Assembly (NCBI RefSeq): GCF_000328705.1
Contig: NC_019673.1
Location: 186,001-250,000 of the forward strand
Length of the DNA: 64,000 nucleotides
Direction: 5' to 3'
DNA from: Saccharothrix espanaensis DSM 44229
GTDB lineage: Bacteria > Actinomycetota > Actinomycetes > Mycobacteriales > Pseudonocardiaceae
Shown here: positions 57,569 to 64,000 of the stretch, one piece after another
Numbering within the stretch: position 1 is the first letter of the stretch
Layout of the letters: each line of letters opens with the position of its first letter
Made by a program: the position numbers and the translations under genes
The notes under the pieces: model-generated
The model's input: the letters and a program-made list of their open reading frames with translations, nothing else
What the model was told of the DNA's origin: nothing
Database searches by the model: none

Positions 57569-60500
57569 GCCCCTCCAGCGACGCCCGCACCGGGCCGGCC
57601 TCCGGCGAGCCGATCGCGGTGAACCACTCCAGCGCGGTGCTCCAGTGGCCGCGCGCGGTCTCCCGGTCGCCGGTGGCCGCCGCCGCGTCGCCCGCCAGGT
57701 GCTCGGCCCGCGCCTGGACGAACCGCTGGCCGGTGCCGCGGCTGAGGTCCAGCGACCGCTTGGCGAAGTCCACCGCCTGCGCCACGTCGCCCAGGTCCAG
57801 CCAGACCCGGCCGACCAGCGCCAGCGCGCCGACCTCGGCCAGCCGCAGCCGGTACCGGACGGCGCCGTCGAGCGCTTGGTTCGCCGAGTACTTGGCCTCG
57901 TCCGGCCGGCCCGCCGCGCGGTGCGCGTGGGCCAGGCCCTGGCGGGCCGCGCACAGGCCCCACGGGTAGCCGGTCTCCTCGGCGATCCGCAGCGCCTCGG
58001 TGTGCCGCTGCACGGCCTCCTCGGTGCGCCCCACGCCGTGCATGGCCTCGCCGAGCGCGTTCTTCGCGTCGCACACGCCCTTGAGGTTGCCCAGCTTCTC
58101 CGCCATCGCCAGCGCCCGGGACGCCTCGGAGATCGCGTCCGCGTACCGCCCGCGCATCACGTAGGTGTGCGCGAGGCCCTCGTGCGGGATGTGGGCGAAG
58201 CCGCGCGCGCCGACCCGCTCGTACAGCTCGCCGGCCCGCTCGTGCAGTTCGGCGGCGCGCTCGGGCTGGCCCTGGAACAGGTACACCTCGGCCAGCGACC
58301 GGTAGCTGTCGGCCTGGGTGATCCACACGCCGAGCCGGTTGCCGACCTCCAGCGACTGCTCGAACGACGACATCGCCCGGTCGAGCTGGCCGAGCTGGAG
58401 GTAGACGCCGCCCAGGTTGATGTGCGCGATGCCCTCCTGTTGCAGCGCCCCGATCTCGCGGGTGATCACCAGCGCCCGCTCCAGGCAGTCCGCCGCGGTC
58501 TCCAGCTCGCCCAGGTCGACGTAGACGCCACCGAGGTTGATCAGCACCCCGGCCTCGGCGATCGGCGCGGCCCCGGTGCGCTGCTGGATCGGGATGGCGC
58601 GGCGGAAGTAGTCGACGGCGACCCGGTGCTGGCCGATCACCCAGTACAGGGTGCCCAGCGAGGCCAGCATCGCGACCTCGCCGACCGGGTCCCCGATCGC
58701 CTGCGCCACCGAGAGCCCGGCCTTGGCGGTGGCCAGCCACTCCACCGGCAGGCCCTGCGAGTAGAAGTAGCGGCGCAGCGCGTCGGCGAGCTGCCAGCAG
58801 TCGGTGTCGGGCTGCCGGTCGGCGGCGTGCAGCACCAGGGCGACCAGGTTCGCCCGCTCGGCGTCCAGCCAGGCCAGCGCCTCGGCGGGGGTGGAGAACA
58901 GCCGGGGGGTCACGCCGGTCACCGTCGACTCGCGCGGCAGCCGCAGCATGCTCGCCTTGACGGCCTCGGTCGCGTTGTCCACCGAGCGGATCGACCAGTC
59001 CAGCAGCCGGCGGTGCGCGAGGTCGCTCTCGGCCGGCCCGTCGTCGAAGGCCAGCCGCTCGGCCGCGTAGTCCCGCAGCAGGTCGTGGAACTGGTAGCGG
59101 CCGGGCGCGTGGTTGTCGACCAGGTTCGCGGTGGCCAGCCGGTCGAGCCGGCGCCGGGCGTCCTGGGTGGTCAGCCCGCCCAGCGCCGCCGCCACGTCCG
59201 GCGTGATGTCGCCGGGCGCCAGGCTCAGCAGCCGGAACAGCGTGGCCAGCTCGGGTTTGAGCGCGGTGTAGGACAGGTCGAAGGCGGCGTGCACGGCGGC
59301 CCGCTCGTCGCCCTCCACGGCCAGCGCGGCGAGCCGGTTGCCCGCCCGCAGCTCCTCCACGTAGGAGGCGATGGTGGTCTCCGGCCGGGACAGCAGGTTC
59401 GCCGCCGCGATCCGCAGCGCCAGCGGCAGGTGCGCGCACAGCTCGGCCAGCTCGACCGCCGCCTCGGCCTGCCGGGCCACCGCCTCCTCGCCGAGCATCC
59501 CGGCCAGCAGCGCCCGGGTCTCCTCGCGGTCGAGCACGTCGAGCCGCACGTTGGACGCGGCGTGGCTGACCGCCAGCCCGCGCAGGGTGTCCCGGCTGGT
59601 CACCAGGACCGCGCAGCCCGGCGAGCCGGGCAGCAGCGGCCGGATCTGCTCGGCGTTGGCCGCGTTGTCCAGCACCAGCAGCACCTGCTGGTCGGTGAGC
59701 CGGGAGCGGAACATCGCCTCCTGCTCGTCCTGGTCCAGCGGCACGGACTCCGGCGGCACGCCCTGCGCGCGCAGGAACCTCGGCAGCACGTCCACCGCGT
59801 TGAGCGGCGGGCCCTGGGCGTAGCCGCGCAGGTTCACGTAGAGCTGCCCGTCCGGGAAGTGCCGGCGCATCTTGTGCGCCGCGTGCACGGCCAGCGCGGT
59901 CTTGCCCACGCCCGGCGGCCCGGCCAGCGTCACCACCGGCACGCCCTGCGCGGTGCGCAGCAGCGCCTCGATCAGCTGCACGGCCTGCTCGCGCCCGACG
60001 AAGTCGCCGATGTCGGCGGGCAGCTGCGAGGGCACCACCCGGTCGCGCTGGGCGGGGGCGGCCGACCCGAGGTCCAGCGCCGGCGCGCCGGCCAGCACCT
60101 GCTGGTGCACGCGGCGCAGCTCGTCGCCGGGGTCGATGCCCAGCTCCTCGGCCAGCAGCCCGCCGACCTTGCGGTACGCGCCCAGCGCGTCGGCCTGCCG
60201 GCCGGACCGGTACAGCGCCACCATGAGCTGGGACCAGAGCCGTTCGCGCAGCGGGTGCTCGCCGGTCAGCCGGTACAGCTCGGGCACCAGCTCGGCGTGC
60301 CGGCCCAGCTCCAGGTCGACCTCGACGCGGCGCTCCTCGGCGTGCAGCCGGCGCTCGCCGAGCCGGGCGACCTCGTCGCGGTGCAGCACCTCGGACGGCA
60401 CGTCCACCATCGCCGGGCCGCGCCACAGGCCCAGGGCGGCGGTGAAGATCGCCGACGCCGACTCCAGCCGGCCCGCCGAGCGCTCCTGCTCGCCCTCCTC

Positions 60501-60824
60501 GACCAGCTGCTCGAACCGGACCACGTCGATGGTCCGCTCGTCCACGTCGATCAGGTAGGCGTCGGGGACGGTGCGGATCGGCACGGCCGGTCCGAGGACC
60601 TGCCGAAGTCTCATCACGTAGGTCTGCAACGTGCCGCGCGCCCGCGCGGGCGGGTCCGCGCCCCAGATGTGCTCCGCGAGCTCGTCCACCGACACGCTGG
60701 AGCCGGCCCGCATGAGCAGCGAGACGAGCAGCGACCGCTGACGACCTGCGCGGACCACCACCTGCTCGCCGTCGACCAGCACCTGCAACGGCCCGAGGAC
60801 GCGGAACTCGACCTGTGGGCCCAT
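57555..60824 (-). CDS. AfsR/SARP-family transcriptional regulator with NB-ARC and TPR domains
   Basis: 1089-residue regulator in AfsR layout. An OmpR-type winged helix (VEFRVLGPLQVLVDGEQVVV, residues 5-90) and BTAD (LELGRHAELVPELYRLTGEH, to about 260) are followed by an NB-ARC ATPase (Walker A LAGPPGVGKTALAVHAAHKM about residue 300, LLVLDNAANAEQIRPLLPGS, SRDTLRGLAV). At least six TPR units (about 700-1080; IAHINLGGVYLQLGQLDRAM) complete it. Such proteins switch on secondary-metabolite or stress genes, often by sensing through the TPRs. Its target is unknown; the only nearby divergent candidate is the peptide transporter operon about 230 bp away. GGAGG precedes the ATG. Confidence 0.92.
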   Translation of the reverse strand: MGPQVEFRVLGPLQVLVDGEQVVVRAGRQRSLLVSLLMRAGSSVSVDELAEHIWGADPPARARGTLQTYVMRLRQVLGPAVPIRTVPDAYLIDVDERTIDVVRFEQLVEEGEQERSAGRLESASAIFTAALGLWRGPAMVDVPSEVLHRDEVARLGERRLHAEERRVEVDLELGRHAELVPELYRLTGEHPLRERLWSQLMVALYRSGRQADALGAYRKVGGLLAEELGIDPGDELRRVHQQVLAGAPALDLGSAAPAQRDRVVPSQLPADIGDFVGREQAVQLIEALLRTAQGVPVVTLAGPPGVGKTALAVHAAHKMRRHFPDGQLYVNLRGYAQGPPLNAVDVLPRFLRAQGVPPESVPLDQDEQEAMFRSRLTDQQVLLVLDNAANAEQIRPLLPGSPGCAVLVTSRDTLRGLAVSHAASNVRLDVLDREETRALLAGMLGEEAVARQAEAAVELAELCAHLPLALRIAAANLLSRPETTIASYVEELRAGNRLAALAVEGDERAAVHAAFDLSYTALKPELATLFRLLSLAPGDITPDVAAALGGLTTQDARRRLDRLATANLVDNHAPGRYQFHDLLRDYAAERLAFDDGPAESDLAHRRLLDWSIRSVDNATEAVKASMLRLPRESTVTGVTPRLFSTPAEALAWLDAERANLVALVLHAADRQPDTDCWQLADALRRYFYSQGLPVEWLATAKAGLSVAQAIGDPVGEVAMLASLGTLYWVIGQHRVAVDYFRRAIPIQQRTGAAPIAEAGVLINLGGVYVDLGELETAADCLERALVITREIGALQQEGIAHINLGGVYLQLGQLDRAMSSFEQSLEVGNRLGVWITQADSYRSLAEVYLFQGQPERAAELHERAGELYERVGARGFAHIPHEGLAHTYVMRGRYADAISEASRALAMAEKLGNLKGVCDAKNALGEAMHGVGRTEEAVQRHTEALRIAEETGYPWGLCAARQGLAHAHRAAGRPDEAKYSANQALDGAVRYRLRLAEVGALALVGRVWLDLGDVAQAVDFAKRSLDLSRGTGQRFVQARAEHLAGDAAAATGDRETARGHWSTALEWFTAIGSPEAGPVRASLEGLSRS

Positions 60825-61055
60825 CCCCGACCTCCCCTCCGCCTGCGTGCGGCTTTCTGTTGTCCGTTGTACAGCGTAGGAGAGCGTTTGCCCGACGGGT
60901 CGTCGTCACGTTGGGTCAGCGAACGTGCGCCAGAGGTACGAGAATGCCCATTCACGTGGCCGGATCGTGACCTGTGTTACCACTGAAGGGTTGTGGTGAC
61001 CGGTTAGGGTCGCTGACCACACCGTGAGATCCCGGATTTCCACTAGGGGTGTTTG

Positions 61056-62738
61056 ATGGCTCATTCCCGAACGGCCCGGCGCCGCTGGACGGCCGCGATC
61101 GGCCTGACCGGCGTCGCCGCGCTCGCACTGTCCGCTTGCGCGCAATCCGACCGCGGTGACGAATCGGGTTCCGGCAAGACCGGCGGCACGCTGACCTTCG
61201 GTGCGGCCGGTGCTCCCAAGCTGTTCGACCCGTTCTACGCCACGGACGGCGAGACCTTCCGCGTCTCCCGGCAGATGTACGAGGGCCTGGTCGGCTTCAA
61301 GGCGGGCACCGCCGACGTCGAGCCCGCCCTGGCGACGAAGTGGGAGTCGTCGACGGATGGCAAGACGTGGACGTTCACACTCAAAGAAAATGTGAAATTC
61401 CACGACGGCACTCCGTTCAACGCTGAAGCGGTGTGCGTCAACTTCAACCGTTGGTACAACCAGAAGGGCGCCGCGCAGAGCGAGGCGGTTTCGCAGTACT
61501 GGCTGGACAACTTCGGCGGCTTCGCGGACACCCCGGACAAGCCGTCGCTGTTCAAGTCGTGCGCGGCCAAGGACCCGAAGACCGCGGTCGTCGAGTTGAC
61601 CTCGGCGACTTCGCAGTTCCCGTCGGTGCTGGGCTTCACGTCGTTCTCGATCTCCAGCCCCGAGGCGCTCAAGAAGTACGACGCGGACAACGTCGTGGCG
61701 GCCGGTGACGCGTTCACCTACCCGGCCTACGCCAACGAGCACCCGACCGGCACCGGACCGTTCAAGTTCGGGAAGTTCGACAAGGCCAACAACGTGGTGG
61801 AGATCGTCCGCAACGACGACTACCACGGCACCAAGGCCAAGCTGGACAAGGTCGTCTTCAAGATCATCCCCGACGAGACCGCCCGCAAGCAGGCGCTCAA
61901 GGCCGGCGACATCGACGGCTACGACCTGCCCAACGCCGCGGACTGGGCCGGGCTCAAGAGCGACGGCTTCGACGTCAAGGTGCGCCCGCCGTTCAACGTG
62001 CTGTACCTGGGCATCAACCAGCTCAACAACCCGAAGTTGCAGGACCTCAAGGTCCGCCAGGCGCTCCAGTACGCGATCAACCGCGAGCAGCTGGTCAAGT
62101 CGCAGCTGCCCGAGGGCGCGACGGTCGCCACCCAGTTCATGCCGCCGACGGTGGACGGCTACGACAAGTCGCTGACCGCGGTCAAGTACGACGTGGACAA
62201 GGCCAAGTCGCTGCTGGCCGAGGCCGGCGCGTCCGACCTGACGCTGAAGTTCTACTGGCCGACCGAGGTCACCCGGCCGTACATGCCCAGCCCGAAGGAC
62301 CTCTACGGCGCGATCGCGGGCGACCTGCAGAAGGCCGGCATCAAGGTCGAGACGACCAGCAAGCCGTGGAACGGCGGCTACCTGACCGACGTCGACAACG
62401 GCGAGCCGGACATCTTCCTGCTCGGCTGGACCGGTGACAACGGCACCGCCCACAACTGGGTCGGCACGTTCTTCGGCCGCACCGACAACCGGTTCAACAC
62501 CGGCAAGTCGCCGTGGGGCGCGACCCTGGCCGACGCGCTGGCCGCGGCGAACGCCGAGCCGGACGCCGCCAAGCGGACCAAGCAGTACGAGGAGCTGAAC
62601 AAGAAGCTGATGGAGGAGTACCTGCCCGCCATCGCCATCTCGCACTCCCCGCCGGCCATCGTGTTCAAGAAGGAGATCCAGGGCGTCACGCCCAGCCCGC
62701 TGACCGACGAGCGGTTCGGCTCGGCCTCCAAGGGCTGA
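61056..62738 (+). CDS. Peptide ABC transporter substrate-binding lipoprotein
   Basis: 560-residue family-5 (DppA/OppA type) solute-binding protein. The lipobox LALSAC at about residue 23 shows membrane anchoring. The body follows the family order: GGTLTFGAAGAPKLFDPFYA, FTLKENVKFHDGTPFNAEAV, PTGTGPFKFGKFDKANNVVE, LQDLKVRQALQYAINREQLV, and GYLTDVDNGEPDIFLLGWTG. It binds oligopeptides or dipeptides outside the cell for import. The ATG at 61056 follows AGGGGTG; a TTG one codon earlier is possible. First gene of the dpp-like operon; the AfsR gene is divergent. Confidence 0.9.
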   Translation: MAHSRTARRRWTAAIGLTGVAALALSACAQSDRGDESGSGKTGGTLTFGAAGAPKLFDPFYATDGETFRVSRQMYEGLVGFKAGTADVEPALATKWESSTDGKTWTFTLKENVKFHDGTPFNAEAVCVNFNRWYNQKGAAQSEAVSQYWLDNFGGFADTPDKPSLFKSCAAKDPKTAVVELTSATSQFPSVLGFTSFSISSPEALKKYDADNVVAAGDAFTYPAYANEHPTGTGPFKFGKFDKANNVVEIVRNDDYHGTKAKLDKVVFKIIPDETARKQALKAGDIDGYDLPNAADWAGLKSDGFDVKVRPPFNVLYLGINQLNNPKLQDLKVRQALQYAINREQLVKSQLPEGATVATQFMPPTVDGYDKSLTAVKYDVDKAKSLLAEAGASDLTLKFYWPTEVTRPYMPSPKDLYGAIAGDLQKAGIKVETTSKPWNGGYLTDVDNGEPDIFLLGWTGDNGTAHNWVGTFFGRTDNRFNTGKSPWGATLADALAAANAEPDAAKRTKQYEELNKKLMEEYLPAIAISHSPPAIVFKKEIQGVTPSPLTDERFGSASKG

Positions 62739-62768
62739 GGACCGCGATAGGGACAACGGGGTAGCTCA

Positions 62769-63773
62769 ATGCTCCGCTACACGATCCGACGGCTCATCCA
62801 GCTGGTCGGCGTGGTGCTGGTGCTGTCCCTGCTGCTCTTCGCGTGGCTGCGCGCTCTCCCGGGTGGGCCGGTTTCGGCCCTCCTGGGGGAGCGCGCCACG
62901 CCCGAGTCGCGGGAAGCCCTCACCCGGCAGCTCGGCTTGGACCAGCCGATCGTCACCCAGTACTTCAAGTTCCTCGGCCGCGCGTTGTCCGGCGACTTCG
63001 GCACCTCGACCGGTGTCCAGCCCGGCGACTCGGCCATGGAGATCTTCCTCCAGCGGTTCCCCGCCACCATCGAGTTGAGCTTCCTGGCGATCGTGATCGC
63101 CATCGCGTTCGGCATCCCGCTGGGCTACATGGCGGCCAAGCGGCGCGGCGGCTGGTTCGACAACCTCAGCGTCGGCGGCTCGCTGATCGGCGTGGCCGTG
63201 CCGGTGTTCTTCCTGGCCTACGTGCTCAAGGACACCCTGTCCGCGGCGCTGGGCCTGCCCACCGAGGGCCGCCAGGACGCGATCAGCGCCACCCGGGTGA
63301 CCGGGTTCTTCGTCTTCGACGGCGTCATCACCCAGGAGTGGGACGCCGCCTGGAACGCGATCGAGCACCTGATCCTGCCCGCGATCGCGCTGTCCACCAT
63401 CCCGTTCGCGGTGGTCTTCCGGATCACCCGGGCGGCCGTGCTCGACGTCCTGGAAGAGGACTACGTGCGCACCGCCGAGTCGAAGGGCCTGACCGCCCCG
63501 ACCATCCGGCGGCGGCACGTGCTGCGCAACGCGATGCTCCCCGTGGTCACCACCATCGGCCTGCAGACCGGTGCCCTGCTGGCGGGCGCCGTGCTGACCG
63601 AGAAGGTGTTCTCGCTGCCGGGGGTCGGCCAGGCGCTGGCCATCGGCTTCGAGAGACGGGACTACCCGGTACTGCTGTTGCTGATCATCATGGCCACGGT
63701 CGTCTACGTGGTGGTCAACCTGCTGGTCGACCTCTCGTACGCGTTCATCGATCCGCGGATCAGGACGAGGTAG
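62769..63773 (+). CDS. Peptide ABC transporter permease, DppB type
   Basis: 334-residue inner-membrane permease. The first helix IRRLIQLVGVVLVLSLLLFA and RALPGGPVSALLGE are hallmarks of DppB/OppB. The cytoplasmic EAA loop for ATPase contact is YVRTAESKGLTAPTIRRRHV. Six helices are predicted. It lies 30 bp after the binding-protein gene and just upstream of the second permease, in the standard order. Confidence 0.92.
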   Translation: MLRYTIRRLIQLVGVVLVLSLLLFAWLRALPGGPVSALLGERATPESREALTRQLGLDQPIVTQYFKFLGRALSGDFGTSTGVQPGDSAMEIFLQRFPATIELSFLAIVIAIAFGIPLGYMAAKRRGGWFDNLSVGGSLIGVAVPVFFLAYVLKDTLSAALGLPTEGRQDAISATRVTGFFVFDGVITQEWDAAWNAIEHLILPAIALSTIPFAVVFRITRAAVLDVLEEDYVRTAESKGLTAPTIRRRHVLRNAMLPVVTTIGLQTGALLAGAVLTEKVFSLPGVGQALAIGFERRDYPVLLLLIIMATVVYVVVNLLVDLSYAFIDPRIRTR

Positions 63774-63778
63774 CCGCG

Positions 63779-64000
63779 ATGGTCACTCCCACCAAGAAAC
63801 TCGGGCGCAAGAAGGACCGGATCGACGCGCTGGCCGCGTCGAGCGCCGACGACGCCGGGGTCAGCCTGGCCGCCAGCGCCTGGCGGACGCTGCGCCGCAG
63901 CCCGGTGTTCCTCACCGGCGCGGTCATCATCGGCCTGTTCGTGCTGGTCTCGCTGCTCGCGCCGTGGTTGGCGCCGCAGGACCCGTCCGAGCCGATGCTG
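63779..64000 (+). CDS. Peptide ABC transporter permease, DppC type (partial)
   Basis: First 74 codons of the second permease: a charged start (MVTPTKKLGRKKDRIDALAA), SAWRTLRRSPVFLTGAVIIG as first membrane helix, and LLAPWLAPQDPSEPML, the conserved DppC periplasmic loop. It begins 5 bp after the DppB-type stop and continues beyond the window. ATPase genes are expected downstream. Confidence 0.88.
   Translation, partial: MVTPTKKLGRKKDRIDALAASSADDAGVSLAASAWRTLRRSPVFLTGAVIIGLFVLVSLLAPWLAPQDPSEPML

Overview
The window is high-GC DNA from a filamentous actinomycete, most likely of the order Pseudonocardiales. This is inferred from strong GC3 bias, frequent GTG and TTG starts, ESX (type VII) accessory genes with an EspG-family chaperone, LAXTG-type sortase substrates, an ECF42/DGPF module, an AfsR-type regulator, and the housekeeping block tadA, tRNA-Ser, small SRP RNA, dnaX, ybaB, recR. 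The species cannot be named from the sequence alone.

Layout. 1-5.5 kb: a large LAXTG-anchored surface protein, a TauE/SafE exporter and an aromatic/histidinol-phosphate aminotransferase. 5.6-11.4 kb: a dienelactone-hydrolase-like protein, an overlapping three-gene ESX satellite operon (Pro-rich protein, PPE-like protein, EspG chaperone) and acetoacetyl-CoA synthetase. 11.5-17.3 kb: tRNA-Ser(GCT), then tRNA-Arg(ACG), which is the target of a 5.5-kb integrated element bounded by a 44-bp perfect direct repeat. The element holds an integrase truncated by an IS30-family insertion, two AT-richer membrane-protein genes, a small secreted cysteine protein, and about 1.1 kb of non-coding DNA with four repeat types (CCAGGGA, a dense CTAG cluster, a nested palindrome and a GCGGGTTTG iteron array). 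I see no replication or transfer gene in it.

17.5-26.3 kb: an ECF42 sigma/DGPF/RibD-like operon whose sigma start codon appears to have mutated to GTA, a secreted penicillin-binding-protein-like hydrolase, an S8 protease with a bulb-type lectin tail, a membrane protein/XRE/oxidoreductase operon with two palindromic operators, and another serine hydrolase. 26.5-28.4 kb: a second WXG-like gene cluster. 28.5-36.2 kb: an epimerase, an ATP-grasp protein, an orphan cytosine-C5 methyltransferase divergent from an unknown gene, a thioester-domain LAXTG protein, and a small antitoxin-like gene coupled to a glycolipid-binding-family gene. 36.7-46.3 kb: a thiolase, two tandem paralogous membrane-anchored fibronectin-III-type proteins, tyrA, a GrpB-domain protein, an M20 amidohydrolase, the TadA-associated gene with tadA, and a CsbD gene.

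46.4-53.7 kb: an ECF sigma gene, tRNA-Ser(CGA), a secreted protein, a methyltransferase, a perfect LexA-type SOS box upstream of a frameshifted extracellular nuclease gene, tRNA-Ser(GGA), and a pair of divergent XRE regulators beside a phage-like gene. 53.9-57.6 kb: small SRP RNA, dnaX, ybaB, recR and a uridine-kinase-like gene, a core replication/repair block. 57.5-64 kb: a 1089-residue AfsR/SARP regulator on the minus strand, then the start of a dpp-like peptide ABC transporter operon (binding protein, permease, partial permease) that runs off the window.

Working links seen in the sequence: EspG presumably chaperones the upstream PPE-like protein; the two LAXTG proteins need a sortase not present here; tadA and its partner modify tRNA-Arg(ACG), whose gene is also in the window; TyrA and the aminotransferase both belong to aromatic amino-acid synthesis although they are 37 kb apart.
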